Positions 12,676-23,830 of a DNA stretch of 64,000 bases are shown piece after piece. This DNA comes from Bactericera cockerelli (taxonomy: Eukaryota > Arthropoda > Insecta > Hemiptera > Triozidae). The position numbers were made by a program, and so were the translations under genes. The stretch covers positions 23,077,244 to 23,141,243 of the forward strand of contig CM044964.1 of the NCBI GenBank assembly GCA_024516035.1, read 5' to 3'. Numbering within the stretch: the stretch's first letter is position 1; each line of letters begins with the position of its first letter. A model generated the notes under the pieces. That model made no database searches. It was not told the DNA's origin and saw only the letters and a list, made by a program, of their open reading frames with translations.

Positions 12676-13314
12676 GGGTTCACCCATTCTCACTAGTTCC
12701 TCTAGACGTGTATCGGTGTATTATTTACTCACTAAAAGGGGATTTCATTATTAAACGCTTAAATTAAATTCATTTCAAACGAATGAAAAATATTTTTAGT
12801 TGAAAAAAAAAATAGATAGAAATCTTTTATTTAGTTTTTCCTTTGTATTTCAATGAAGATATAGAAATTTTAATTGTATGAATGTAATAAAATATTGATA
12901 TTTTTTTTTTCCATTTCAATTTACTATTGTGAACGCCCCAGGTATTACTACAGTTATAAAAACCCTAAAATATATTAAATATAAGATGACGTTTCTATGT
13001 TTTTTTTTTTCCTTTTTCCATCACTTAAAGCTTTCATTTAAAGTTTATGCTAAAAAAACTTTGAAAACTCAATTTTTGTATGCAAGATTAAATAGGTATT
13101 TTGTATGCAAGATCTACCTGGTAGTCCAAGCACATCTACATAACTTATGAATAGTGCAGTTATGTGTACATACATATTTTTTAGGCTATGTGTACTATTA
13201 AGTTATTCATGGTAAATAAGTAAAATATACAAAATTACGTCAACTAAGATAAAACTATGTATTAAGACTTAAATACTTGCTATGCATTTATGTACTACGG
13301 GGGAGAATAATTTA

Positions 13315-13443
13315 GGGCGGAATTAATAGACAACATCAATAACTTAAGTCGTTGGTAAGTGTCGGTTTTCCCTATCTTACACAGTACGCAATCCGTGACT
13401 TAGCGCCACAGAGGTATTACAAAAACGTCTATTAATTCCGCCC
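13315..13443. mobile_element. PIF/Harbinger-like MITE, present only in the first copy
   Basis: A 129-bp element begins GGGCGGAATTAATAGAC and ends with the inverted GTCTATTAATTCCGCCC. TTA flanks both sides. The second copy has an empty site at about 53655. A 3-bp TWA-type duplication with G-rich ends is typical of PIF/Harbinger elements. Confidence 0.75.
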
Positions 13444-13490
13444 TTAGTGTGCCATGATTTTGACATTTTATGATCTTATCTGTTCCGGTA

Positions 13491-13686
13491 GCTCAGTGGT
13501 AAAGGCGGCACTCTGTGAATCCAGAGATACCAGAGTTCGCGGGTTCGAAACCCAGCCGGGACATGACAAGTTATCCTTCCATTTGGAATTTTTACCACTT
13601 AATAATATGTTTTGAGCTTACTGCTGGAATAATGAGACTTTATAGTCCTAATCGGGTAGTATAAATAAGGCGATATTATCATTATA
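13491..13686 (+). repeat. SINE-A copy
   Basis: Same family as 12371-12566, with a small insertion between the anticodon arm and box B (CCAGAGATACCAGAG). It stops short of the assembly gap. Confidence 0.85.
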
Positions 13687-13743
13687 AAGGTAAAGTATAT
13701 TCTTCAGTTTGTCTCACTAGCTCGTTTGTTCAAGGTGTCGCGC

Positions 13744-13843
13744 NNNNNNNNNNNNNNNNNNNNNNNNNNNNNNNNNNNNNNNNNNNNNNNNNNNNNNNNN
13801 NNNNNNNNNNNNNNNNNNNNNNNNNNNNNNNNNNNNNNNNNNN
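13744..13843. other. Assembly gap of 100 N
   Basis: There are exactly 100 N in a row, a common placeholder for a gap of unknown size. The left flank stops inside sequence shared with 53940-53954. The right flank starts unrelated intergenic DNA leading to receptor exon 1. The order of the two sides is therefore an assembly inference. Confidence 0.98.
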
Positions 13844-14224
13844 CCTCTTGTGCATAAGAAAGTAGATAAATATGTAGGTATGGTACAATATTTAAGTTTG
13901 TTTTCTCAATATTTAACAGATAAAAGAAACATAAAAAAATACATTTATGAAACTAAAACAAAAACGTAACAATGAAAATAATGAAAAGTGTACAAATAAA
14001 TGGCATTACAACATTATTGACTTAATGAACAAGAAAGTTTATGAAAACAAAACTTGAAGAAGAAAAAAACGACATATTTGACCACATCAAGACCCTTAAC
14101 ATAAATAAAACCACAAAACAGACAATGCTTATACATAACCAAAACATCTTTGACAGTTAAAAAAGTTATAAAACGGATATTTTCAAATTAGAATTTGGAA
14201 GGAGGCACCTCCTTTCAAATACTC
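13844..14224. other. AT-rich intergenic DNA, nothing recognised
   Basis: No repeat family or gene could be identified between the gap and the receptor promoter region. Confidence 0.5.
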
Positions 14225-14388
14225 AACCAACTGAAAACCACAATGTGCTAACCAACGGCGCCTGCGCTTAAACCGTCCAATGTATTTCTCCAAGAAAATC
14301 AAAAAGAAGCATAAAATCGTTCTGAGCATGCGTCAACGCTAAATTCCGTTTCGCGCATGCGTTCTGACCCGTTCCGGCAGAGCATGCA
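14225..14388 (+). promoter_or_regulatory. CpG-containing region upstream of receptor exon 1
   Basis: GC and CpG content rise sharply here compared with the AT-rich surroundings. CGCGCATGCG at 14352-14361 is close to the NRF-1/Ewg consensus (GCGCATGCGC), and AGCATGCG at about 14326 is a half-match. This may be a proximal promoter or 5' untranslated region. No TATA box or defined start site was found. Confidence 0.4.
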
Positions 14389-14646
14389 ATGAATGTGTCG
14401 CTATCTAGCGTCACATGTGCGACAACTATTCGCGACTGGAATGACCCCAAGCTCCTCCTCATTCTTCTGGCCCTGGGGTTTCTCGATGTGATGGTCGTGG
14501 TGGGTAACAGCCTGGTCATCTTAGCCGTGTACCTGAGTTCGAAGCTCCGCAGTGTCACGAATTTGTTCATCGTGTCCCTGGCTGTGGCGGATTTGATGGT
14601 GGGCGTGGCAGTTCTGCCGTTCAGCGCCACCTGGGAAGTTTACAAG
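14389..14646 (+). CDS. Oamb: Alpha-1-like octopamine receptor, exon 1 (N-terminus, TM1-TM2)
   Basis: This exon encodes residues 1-86 of a G-protein-coupled receptor. A short extracellular N-terminus has a sequon (NVS, residue 2). TM1 follows with the GNSLVI motif, then the LRSVTN intracellular loop and TM2 with LAVADLMVG and [11 protein letters not shown]. This arrangement closely follows Drosophila OAMB as I recall it. The ATG at 14389 is chosen because the protein start then matches the short N-terminus of the family. The exon ends in AAG with a consensus donor GTGAGT at 14647-14652, phase 0, and joins exon 2 at 44849. The gene name rests on family resemblance only. Confidence 0.85.
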
Positions 14647-14652
14647 GTGAGT

Positions 14653-15490
14653 TAATTTTGTGAATTTCTACAGGGTACACGTTTGTGTTTTTTTTTTTTT
14701 TTTTTTAATATTCCTGGGTTCTCATCTCAGTAGTATTTAATAAAAATTAGGTACATTTGAATAGCTAAATGTCTACATAACATGATTCCCACGAGCAAAA
14801 AATGCTTTTAAGTAGTTGAGTACCAAACCAGATCGAAATTTATCATGATAGCACACATACAGAGTTTACTTTAAGTACCTACAACCTACATTATAAAAAT
14901 GCTTACGTAAATACATAAGAATTCACGATGAAACTGTAGTTTTTCAAAGTTTTTTTTTTTTTTTTCTTTTCTTTTTCAACTTTTTTTCGTCAAATTACTG
15001 AAAGAAAGCGATAATGACCTATGTACTGTTGACCGCCTTCTCTGAACACCCGACACGAAAAGAGTTGTGTCCTAATGACCTCTAATGCCTTCAGTCATAA
15101 GAAAGTCATTTGTGATAAATGATGGTTATCTTAATGCTATTTCTTTTGAACCTAACGAAAAGTAGGAGCTGTAAATTTCTATTTCTAAAGAGGTCCGTCT
15201 TGAAAATTTCACCCACTGCAGCACAGATACAAATACCTACACCATTTGTGTATCATAATACATTTTTTTCAACTTGAAAATAAAATACAACATACCTGCC
15301 TAATTAGTACTTATGAACAGGGGGAATGATTTCTTTGTTTAAAAAAATAATAATATATAAATGAAATTACCTACAACTTAAGTTTTGAATATGTTTCAAA
15401 TAATATAGACATGGGGTAACAGAAGAAGAATAAGAAAAGATACAGAAAGATAATAATAATAGGATGATGATGAAGCTGATGATGTTACAG
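14653..15490. other. Start of intron 1, no recognised element
   Basis: T-rich runs at about 14690 and 14950. A single CTACAGGGTAC fragment lies at about 14668. Nothing else was identified. Confidence 0.5.
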
Positions 15491-15493
15491 AGC

Positions 15494-15788
15494 CAAAATA
15501 CTTCGTTCCAGATAGCTCTCACTCTCAAAATCCCCATATCCCTCTTTTAACCGTCAACTTTCGTTCAAATAACTCAGCAAGAGTCTGTGGTTTACCAAAA
15601 TAACCTCATCGGACTAGTTATATATAATAGTTATAAATAATAGAATTTACTAAAATATCATAGTAAACACAATGAAGGCAAAGCGAAAATAATTATAATT
15701 ATAAAGCCCATAGTGCAGTTTAAAGAGAGAATCAGCGATTACAAGGGAGATTTGGAGATTATAGGAGTGAGAAAGCTTTCTGAAACGA
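15494..15788. mobile_element. Diverged palindromic MITE
   Basis: The left arm (CTCTCACTCTCAAAATCCCC...) and right arm (GGGAGATTTGGAGATTATAG...GTGAGAAAGC) are imperfect inverted repeats. They are clearly related to the cleaner palindrome immediately downstream. Confidence 0.5.
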
Positions 15789-15959
15789 GACCCTGTGGCC
15801 CGTTCCAGAAACACTCTCCACTCTCATAATCTCCCTTTCAACTGTCACACAACGCACTCTGACTGGTTAATTTGAACGCAATAACCAATCAGAGTGCGTT
15901 GTGTGACGGTTGAGAGGGAGATTTGGAGAGTGGAGAGCGTTTCCGAAATGGGTTGTAGA
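15789..15959. mobile_element. Palindromic MITE of about 170 bp
   Basis: Two arms of about 75 bp are almost perfectly complementary, for example CACACAACGCACTCTGA with TCAGAGTGCGTTGTGTG. They surround a short loop near 15875. The transcript or single strand would fold into one long hairpin. Confidence 0.8.
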
Positions 15960-16735
15960 TGCTGAAAACAATGATGGTATTTAAAAGACAGAAAGACCAA
16001 ACTGACAGGACACATTTAGTTATCGACATTTTGAAAGCCTTTGACGCCTTTATCACTAAACTTAATTACCTTTGAACTAGGAACATGCAAAGCAAAAGAT
16101 TTTCAAAATCTCTCAAGTTGATGTCATGGTGTCCAATGACATGGAGACAAATCTGTTCCTTTCTGATTAAGTTTAGAAGGTTAAGGTGCAGGGCGATACT
16201 GTAGGTCCTTGTTTATTTCCAACTCCAAGTCATTCCCTATTAGAGTACTCATTCTTGTTGAAGAGGAGGCTTTGTGCACTAATATTTATTAGAGTATAGA
16301 TAAACCATCCAGGTTTCTAGTTACTAAACTATTATATCTCGTATAATACATCTCGATTTCTCTTACAAAGAGGCTCTTTTAACTTTTAGAAAAGTCAAAT
16401 TGACTTGAAAATTTTATTTATCTTTTGAATAGTAAAATTTGGCTAAGTGTATTTTTAAGTGTGGTGGTTAGATGAAAATGATAATAATTATAGTTTGAAT
16501 TCAAAAAGTGTGTGTTCCTTCAATAAAAATAATATTGAACCATGCGGAGCATACTTGCGAGGTTCAATTTTAAAATTAAACCTTGAAGTTTTGAAATTCC
16601 TGTATTATTAATTTTCACATTCAATTTAATTTGTTCCGTTGTAAATTAATTAAAAAAACTCTGTTGTATTTTACACAAATTTCATGATTATATCAAGTAA
16701 ACAAAGATAATGATTCCATTGAATTCAATTAAATA
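15960..16735. other. AT-rich intron DNA, nothing recognised
   Basis: No coding frame or known repeat family was seen. Confidence 0.4.
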
Positions 16736-17215
16736 TTTCTCCCTTCCTTCTTCTCTCTCTATGTTACGTGCAATTTATCTATGTTTTCATTCGAATTGCA
16801 TTTTTACTAGGTTAATATTTTTTCCTCCTTGTTTTGTGTTTATCTCTTATCACTCTGTCCTTGTGTAAATATAATATATGTAAATAGATCTATCTCCATC
16901 TTTTTTTTTTTCTCTCTCTCTCTTTCTTTCCCTTTTTCTCTATCTTTATGTTCATCCAATTCCTCTTCTTCAACGTAAATGTTTTTTTCAGCTCCCGTTT
17001 TATTATTTCTAATTCTGTGTTTTACCTTCTGTCTGTCTCAATTTCTATCTCTGTACTTTAAACTAATGTTGTTTTTTACCTCACTTTGTTTTTTTTTCTG
17101 TATCTCTCTCTCTCTCTTCTTTTCTTTTCTTTTTTTATCTCTTGATACGCTTCTTTTCCTTATCTCTTTCCGTTTTTTATATTTCAATTTTTTCTCTGTC
17201 ACTCAAATTAAGGAT
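16735..17215. repeat. CT-rich low-complexity DNA
   Basis: Pyrimidine-rich stretches on the plus strand with scattered (CT)n runs. Open frames through them encode Leu/Ser/Phe repeats and are not genes. Confidence 0.8.
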
Positions 17216-17340
17216 TGAGTGGAAGACATTACCAAATACAATATTTCCAATCAAAATTTTCATGCGTTAATTTAAAATCATCCCTTTTCTTTTTTGTTTG
17301 AGGGGTGCTGAAGTTTCACAGCTCCTTAGCACCGGCCACG

Positions 17341-17487
17341 CCTGAATTTTTTTTTTTTTTTTAAAGATGAGTGTTTCACAGCCTTTTTTATTTCGTAGCC
17401 ATGAAACAGGAGCTACTGTAGACGCTTTGGTCTGTGTTGTAGCCTGCCCATCCCGTAGTATGCCTCCCCTCTGATGGGGAGGCATTG
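17341..17487 (-). repeat. SINE-C 3' fragment
   Basis: The minus strand matches the 3' half of SINE-C (GGCTACAACACAGACCAAAG, then AGCTCCTGTTTCATGGCTAC) with an A-rich tail. Confidence 0.65.
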
Positions 17488-17534
17488 TACATACCTATGT
17501 ATGTCCTTATTAATAAAGTATATAATAATAATAG

Positions 17535-17895
17535 TTTTTCTCTGCCTATTTTTCTTCTTTCTCTCTCATTTTCTTTTCTTTATCTCTTGATACGCTTCTT
17601 ATCTTTTCTTTATTTTTCCCCTTCTCTATCTCTCACTTTCTACTCTGCCCCTCAAATCAATTCTTATTCTTCTTTAACTAATTATTTTCTTCTATTTCTT
17701 TCTCTCTTTCTCTTTCCGTTCTATCGTCTCAATATTCAATTTCGAATCCTGTCCTTTAACAAATGCAATTATTTTATTTGCGTCAATTTCATCTCGTCTA
17801 GCTACGTTTATTTCTCCCTCTCGTTCTGTCTTTGTTAGTTTTTCATGATTTGCTACGTAATTTACAATTTACGAGTACACACTCTCTCCTTTCTC
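17535..17895. repeat. CT-rich low-complexity DNA
   Basis: Pyrimidine-rich DNA continuing between the SINE fragment and the minisatellite downstream. Confidence 0.7.
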
Positions 17896-17899
17896 TCTC

Positions 17900-18410
17900 T
17901 CTATCTCTCTCTCTTTCACAAACTCTAAAGTTCTCTCACTTTTTCTAGTTCTCCATCCATCTCTGATCTTTAACCAAATTATCTTTCCCTCTCCTACTCT
18001 CTCTCTCCCTCTCTTTTACAAACTATAAACTTCTCTCACTTTTTCTAGTTGTCCATGCATCTCTGATTTTTAACCAAATTATATTTCCCTCTCTTTCTGT
18101 CTCTGTTATTTTTTCATGATTTCCTACCTATCTCTCTCCATCCCTCTCACCCTCTCTCTCTCTCCATCTCTCTCACCCTATCTCTCCTTCTTTCTCTCTC
18201 GCTCTCTCTCTACCTCTTTTTCACAAACTCTAAAGTTCTCTCACTTTTTCTAGTTCTCCATCCATCTCTGATCTCTAACCAAATTATCTTTCTCTCTCTC
18301 TCTCTCTCGCCCTCTTTTTCACAAACTCTAAAGTTCTCTCACGTTTTCTAGTTCTCCATCCATCTCTGATCTTTTACCAAATTATCTATCTCTCTCTCGT
18401 AGCTTCTTCC
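17900..18410. repeat. CT-rich minisatellite, about 100-bp unit, four copies
   Basis: ACAAACTCTAAAGTTCTCTC (or a close variant) starts units near 17919, 18018, 18222 and 18320. Each continues with TTCTAGTTCTCCATCCATCT and ACCAAATTATCTTTC. The spacing varies because CT spacers expand. Confidence 0.8.
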
Positions 18411-18540
18411 GATTTCTCCCATCACTCTTTTTTATTGGTTGTTAGTCGATTTCAACTATACATGGTCAAATCACGACGGCTATTATAAAAGCCATTCGCT
18501 GATACATCAAATACCAGCTACCTATTTAACTTTATTCCTT

Positions 18541-18655
18541 TAAAAAAAAAAAAAATCAGTGTTTCTCACACTATTTTGTTTCGTAGGCATGAAACAGGAG
18601 TACTGTATCTGCATGGAAAGCGAAAACTTCACCACTGAGCTAACCGCGTGCTCAT
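18541..18655 (-). repeat. SINE-C, internally deleted
   Basis: On the minus strand a piece of tRNA-like head (GCGGTTAGCTCAGTGGTGAA) is fused to the 3' tail block with an A-rich end. The middle of the family is missing. Confidence 0.5.
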
Positions 18656-18722
18656 TCAACTGAGTTAGGGCAGGAATATCGCCCATCATAAGGGGGGGAA
18701 AAACAAAAACCGATACTTCTAA

Positions 18723-18984
18723 TCTTAATATATAAATGTCAAAGACACTCACTGACCACTGACCACTGACCACTGACCACTGACCACTGACTGATCATCG
18801 CTCTACAGCCCAAACCGTAAGTCCTAGGAAGCTGAAATTTGGTAGGTAGCTTTGTCTTATAGTCTAGATGTGCAATAAGACGGGATTTTTCGAAACTCCC
18901 ACTACAACACCTGCCATTGGCGAAAAAGGATTTTTTGCTTTCACGGCCATGCCTCGGCCCGCAAGGCGGGCGACAGCCCGCTAG
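18723..18984 (+). mobile_element. Non-autonomous Helitron, 262 bp
   Basis: Starts TCTTAATATATAAATG, ends with a GC-rich hairpin (CCCGCAAGGCGGGC) followed by CTAG, and sits between A and T without a target duplication, as Helitrons do. It contains a heptamer array (TGACCAC)n. A sister copy is at 37666-37913. Confidence 0.9.
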
Positions 18985-19039
18985 TTACTAATATTAGAAA
19001 GTTTTCGGATGTGATTATACATAGTTGACCAAGCACCTT

Positions 19040-19165
19040 AATGGGGAAAATTGTGTCACTTCTCGCCCATCAAGGGGATTGTACAAGCTAAAACACAGAC
19101 CACAAACGTCCACAGTAGTGTCTTCCTCAAGACTGAAGAAATGCTGTGAAGCATTCATCTTTTTA
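19040..19165 (+). repeat. SINE-C 3' fragment
   Basis: Matches the family from AATGGGGAAAATTGTGTCAC through CACAGACCACAAACGTCCAC. The head is absent. Confidence 0.55.
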
Positions 19166-19379
19166 TTTACATTTTTTTTAGAATAAAAAAAAAGATATAA
19201 TAATGCTAATAATAATTTTTATAATAGAAAAAATAAGAAAAAAAATATTAGAGAAAAGGTAACGAAAATAATCATAATAAGAAGAAAACCTTGGCACGTG
19301 ACGAACTGAACATTTCCACTGATTGGATGAGTGGATGAGTTGGGGATGTGATTAGAAATGTAGTGGGGAAGAAGGAAAG

Positions 19380-19520
19380 GACATAAGGAGAGGGAGAAAG
19401 AGAGAGAAAGAAATAGAAGGAGGGAGAGAGAGAGAGGGAGGGAGGGGGGAGAGAGAGGAAGAGAGAGAGGGAGGGAGAGATAGAGAGTAAGAGAGAGAGA
19501 AAGAGAGATAAAGTTAATGA
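19380..19520. repeat. GA-rich microsatellite
   Basis: Purine-rich (GA)n and GGGA repeats. Confidence 0.85.
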
Positions 19521-19849
19521 GAAAGAGAAAGTTAATGAAAAGAGGAATGAGGAAAAGAGTGAATGAATGAAGAGGAAGATAATAGGTAAAAAAATATTAG
19601 TAAGCGGACTAGATGAAAAGAAAATGTTGTTAAAGGCGAATAGAGAAGCTCAATACTATATTGATAGTAAAAAAAATACTTCCGAATTCTAAAATTAGAA
19701 ATTTATCGAAACAAATAAATTATAAATGGAATAAATATTTATATGGAACAAACAAATAATAAATAAATAAATGTGTTTATTTGTTTTTTTATAGATTTCT
19801 GTTAAGAAGAGGTTATGTTTTCCTTTTTTTTTAGAGGTTAATTACTAAA

Positions 19850-20070
19850 TTTTAGTGGGTAGCGCAGAATTGTAGGACTTTTCCGTATCTTCAGTATCCC
19901 AATATCTTATTGTTGCCTATAATGCCGCCACTGGTCGCTGCTAACATTAAAACAGGTACTCATTTTTCCTCACGAGGTATGTGTGGACCCCGAACAGTCC
20001 AAACACCCAAGTACAGAGCAGAAAAAATCCTGCCCCGCCGCACCGGGAATCGAACCCAGGTCAACTATAT
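19850..20070 (-). repeat. SINE-B copy
   Basis: The minus strand has box B (GGGTTCGATTCCC), the CCTCGTGAGGAAAAATGAGT block and the TACCCACTAAAA end. Confidence 0.75.
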
Positions 20071-20159
20071 GGAATAAGTGAATTACAATTATGATAGTTG
20101 AAGACGAAGGGAAGACAAAGAAGAAATAGATAAAAACAAAAGTTGAAGGCGAAAATAAA

Positions 20160-20520
20160 AGAAAGCACAGAATAATATTAAAGAGAAAAGGATTGAGAGA
20201 GATAGGAATTTAGAGACAGAAAGAGAGAGAAAAAGAGAGATAGAGAGAGAGAAAGATAAAGAATGGGAGAGAGAGAAATAGAGACAGAAGAAGAGAGGAA
20301 AAGAGAGATAGAGAGAGAGGTAAAAAGGGAGAGAGAGAAATAACAGAGAGAGATAGGGGAAAGAGAGATAGAGAGAGAGGTAAAAAAGGGAGAGAGAGAA
20401 ATAGAGACAGAAAGAGAGAGGAAAAGAGAGAGGGAGAGAGAAAGAATGAGAGAGAGAACGAGAAATAAAGACGCATAGAAAGAGGAAAAGAGGAGAAAAA
20501 TAGAGAAAGTATGGTATGAA
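20160..20520. repeat. GA-rich microsatellite with an irregular unit
   Basis: GAGAGAGAAATAGAGACAGA-type purine repeats. Confidence 0.85.
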
Positions 20521-20639
20521 AGGAGTGAGAAGGAGAAATAGAGAAAGAAAATATAAATAAGTTCTATTTTCTTCTAGTGATTTTCTAGAATGCTGCTTGG
20601 TTTTCTAGTTAATGAGACAGTTTTCTTGCCCCATCTTTA

Positions 20640-20702
20640 TTATTTCTCTCTCCCTTTCTCCTATCCTTTTTCCTCTTTCATCTCGCTTTCTCTCTCTCTC
20701 TC

Positions 20703-20735
<33 letters not shown>

Positions 20736-20765
20736 TCTCTCTTCTCTCCCTCTCTCTCCATCACA
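20640..20765. repeat. CT-rich microsatellite
   Basis: (CT)n on the plus strand. Confidence 0.85.
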
Positions 20766-21067
20766 TCTTACATTCCCCAAGAGGAAAATGAGAGAAAATA
20801 GCGCGCAAACACCCAGGTATAATCCAAATATACATCTTTAAAATATATTATTCTCCTCAGGTATCTCTCCTTTTATTTATTTCTCAACATTATAATAATT
20901 ATCTGTTAGGTAATCAAAAAGAAATATAATGTACATAGTACCAATAACCAACCTCAGAAGCTTAATCGATAAGGCGGCCGACTTAAATACACACACTTAC
21001 ACACCACACACACATACCCACACAGAATGGAGGCTTTGAATGATCACACACATTCAAGTTTTTCGAC

Positions 21068-21270
21068 GTAAATGACGTAGTATGTGTGTTGTGTATGTGG
21101 CGTGTGGTGTGTGTGTGTTGTGTGTGTGTGGGTGTGTGTGTGTATGTGTTGTGTGGTGTGTGGTGTGTGGGGTTTGTGTGTGTGTGGCATGTGGTGTGTG
21201 TGTGTTGTGTTTGTGTGTGTGGTGTATATGTGTGTGGTGTGTGTGTTGTGATGTGTGTGTGGTGTGTAAT
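21068..21270. repeat. TG microsatellite
   Basis: (TG)n interrupted by GGTGTG, GTTGTG and similar variants. Confidence 0.9.
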
Positions 21271-21389
21271 ATAAAAAATTACAAATTAATAAAGAAAAAA
21301 TACTATTTCTTTTAAAGTTGCCATTCAACCCTGAATCAAGATATTAGAATAGAAGCCAGAACCTCAACACCTACCCTGGGCTATTCCGC

Positions 21390-21578
21390 TTCTTCTTTCC
21401 CCATTTCTCTCCCTCCCTCCCTCACTTCTTCTCTCACTTCCTCCCTCACTCCTCTCTCTCCACCTCCCTCCTCTCTCCCCATCTCTCTTACCTTGTCCCT
21501 CACTCCTCTCTCTCCTCCTCCCTCCTCCTCTCTTATCCTTCTCTCTTTCCTTGTGTCCCTCCCTCCTCTCTCTCTTAC

Positions 21579-21616
<38 letters not shown>

Positions 21617-21640
21617 CCCCTCCTCTCTTACCTTCTGTTT
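21390..21640. repeat. CT-rich microsatellite
   Basis: CCTCCCTC and CT repeats. Confidence 0.85.
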
Positions 21641-21818
21641 TCAATAAGGTAGCCTCACGACCCAGCACGAGGTAAAATTACCCAGCTCATCATTTTTACC
21701 TCCAGGTTTTCTTTCAGCGAGCGAAAAACTTGAATAGGCTTTTCAGTTTTCATAGAAATAAATAAACAGGTATATTATGAAGTTTTCCGTTCTTTTTTTT
21801 TCTCGTAAAGAAAAATTA

Positions 21819-22468
21819 TACAGGGTGTCCAATTATAAGAGAGACATTCATATATCTCGAGAACGAATGAAGATAAAAAAACGTGTTTGCGCTGGTTTTC
21901 CTAACTTTTTAGAGGGTTTTCTTAAAGATGATTACGTTCACAAATCTGCTAAGGTTATTTCAATGTCAGCTTTTAAATTTAAAAGAAAAACAACCTGAAT
22001 TTTAATTTATTTCAGATTTTCCATGTAATTTTAACCTGGCTTTTTCAATGATTCACTCTACATTGTAGGTACTTATTTCCCCCAATATTTTCAAGTTATT
22101 ATTTATTCACATGCTAAATGCGAAAAAAATTATAAAATCGAAAATGTTATGTTAAAAAAACCCAACCTTTTTGCTCGATTCAAATTAAGAGAAATGTAAT
22201 AAAATTTGAGACTAATTTTGAGAAAAAAAGGGATATGAAAATGTAATGTAAATAGTTAATTAAAGTCAAAATTTTATAGAGAATCCAAAAAATGAATTAA
22301 ATTAAGGTTCATCCATTTAGAATTCTAAATTTTAGAAATCTAAAGTTGACGTAAAAATAAGCCAGAATCTCGGCAGATTTGTGAAGGTCATCATAAGATG
22401 TCCCCCAAAAAGTTAGGTAAAGGTTCTCGAGATATTTGAACGTGTCGTTTATACTGGTACACCCTGTA
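21819..22468. mobile_element. TA-flanked fold-back MITE, 650 bp
   Basis: The left end TACAGGGTGTCCA and right end TGGTACACCCTGTA are inverted and are flanked by TA on both sides. The arms stay complementary further in (ATATCTCGAGAAC / GTTCTCGAGATAT; CCTAACTTTTT / AAAAAGTTAGG). This suggests a Tc1/mariner-type non-autonomous element. Confidence 0.75.
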
Positions 22469-22589
22469 TAACATCTATATATTTAGATGTATATTTATCA
22501 TCGTTCTCATTTTTTATAAGCCGAGATTCTAGATTGTTTTTCTCTCAAACACGCTGCTACCTACATAATGAACTTGGTAGTTTTTCACT

Positions 22590-22596
22590 GAATGGC

Positions 22597-22646
<50 letters not shown>

Positions 22647-22745
22647 TAGATAAGAGAGAGAGATAAAGAGAGAGAGAGAGAGAATAAAGAGAGAGAGAGA
22701 GAGAGAAAAAAAGCGAGAAAGAGAGAAAGAGCGAGAGAGAAAAAC
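22590..22745. repeat. GA microsatellite
   Basis: Long (GA)n run with AAAG interruptions. Confidence 0.9.
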
Positions 22746-22771
22746 ATAGATAAAATATAACTATACAGATG

Positions 22772-22830
22772 TCCTAACTAAAGGGGTAGGTTATTGCCTA
22801 TGGCCATCTCTTCCACCCAACTTAATTAAT
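22772..22830 (-). repeat. Non-LTR 3'-end fragment
   Basis: Carries the conserved block (GTCCTAACTAAAGG, GTTATTGCCTATGGC) shared with 3715-3780 and 61735-61795. Confidence 0.5.
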
Positions 22831-22977
22831 CGTAGTTGTTGATAAGAGTAAGATTATACATATTGATTATAATTTTTAATGATTCCAGAACCTTGTAAAT
22901 TAACTATTTTTGTAATAATAATTTATGCCATTTATGTAATAATATTTATGCCACAAATATTTATGTAATAATAAAAT

Positions 22978-23163
22978 GGTGCTCTGGTGGTCAAGTGGTT
23001 AACGCGCTAGTCTGGTAATCAAGGTAGCGTAGGGATCCGTTGGTTCGAATCCACCCAGTGCATGATTTTTTCCTCATTAATTTGAGTTTGTAATCACATA
23101 GTAATAAGACTGTTAACCTCGCCTGGTGGTTACCTTCCACTGAAGAGTGTTATCTTTATTATA
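22978..23163 (+). repeat. SINE-E copy (tRNA-derived)
   Basis: The head has GGTCAAGTGGTTAACGCGC and box B (TTGGTTCGAATCC), then a body with CCTCGCCTGGTGGTTACCTT and a short AT tail. The inverted relative is at 59419-59628. Confidence 0.8.
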
Positions 23164-23222
23164 AGGATAAATAATATGAAGTTAGAAATTCGAATACACA
23201 AAATTGGTGTAAACATAACACA

Positions 23223-23830
23223 ACTTTCCTTATCCCCCAAAAAGGTGTCGCATTCCGCCACTGGTGACTCAACGGTAACAGATGACTAAAAACTAATACC
23301 AAATTCGTAATCAGCACTTCAAAATCATTGAATTAAATATGTCACAACCCCCATCTAGGATGAATAATGAAAAAGTTAGTCAGAGCGGGTCCCCCCAAAA
23401 TACCGGTAAATTGGAGCCGAGGTCCAAAAAGTTCAAGATAACAAAAAATGATCAGAATAGACCCCTATTATTTTCTGTAAGAAAATGTTGTTCTCCAACT
23501 TTATTTGTATCTTTAACAAATTCAAAGAAGCGGCGCTTGCGGCTAATATTTGCGGCCCTGCGGCCGTGAAATGCGGCCGATTTCAACCAAAAGTTTCGTC
23601 TGGTGAATAAAATGAATTTGCACACCAAATTTCAATTCTCTATCTTTTAGCGCTCTCGCGATATCCTGTTCACAGACAGACACACACACAGACAGACAGA
23701 CGCACGGACCAATGGCTGAAACAACTTTTTTTTGTATCCTGAGGCTATGATTCGTCCTAAAATGTGAAAAACTGGGTAGGTCAAATTTTCGACGAATACA
23801 ATACTTTCCTTATTACAGGATAAGGAAAGT
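23223..23830. mobile_element. Helentron/HINE-like or TIR element, 608 bp
   Basis: A perfect 13-bp inverted pair, ACTTTCCTTATCC and GGATAAGGAAAGT, marks the ends. The right end is itself a hairpin (ACTTTCCTTAT-TACAGG-ATAAGGAAAGT), and an ACAG/CA microsatellite lies inside. That set of traits resembles DINE-1-type Helentrons. A TIR transposon is the alternative. Confidence 0.55.

Larger units (their letters stand above)
1..13743. other. First copy of a long duplicated segment (probable haplotig)
   Basis: This segment matches 36947-53954 almost base for base, including introns, dead repeats and non-coding DNA. Differences are mostly 1-bp homopolymer indels plus a few clean insertions. It runs off the left edge of the window, so its true start is unknown. 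It ends exactly at the N gap, whereas the second copy continues past the matching point (53954). That pattern suits an alternative-haplotype contig scaffolded next to the primary contig. A recent true tandem duplication would look similar. Confidence 0.9.
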
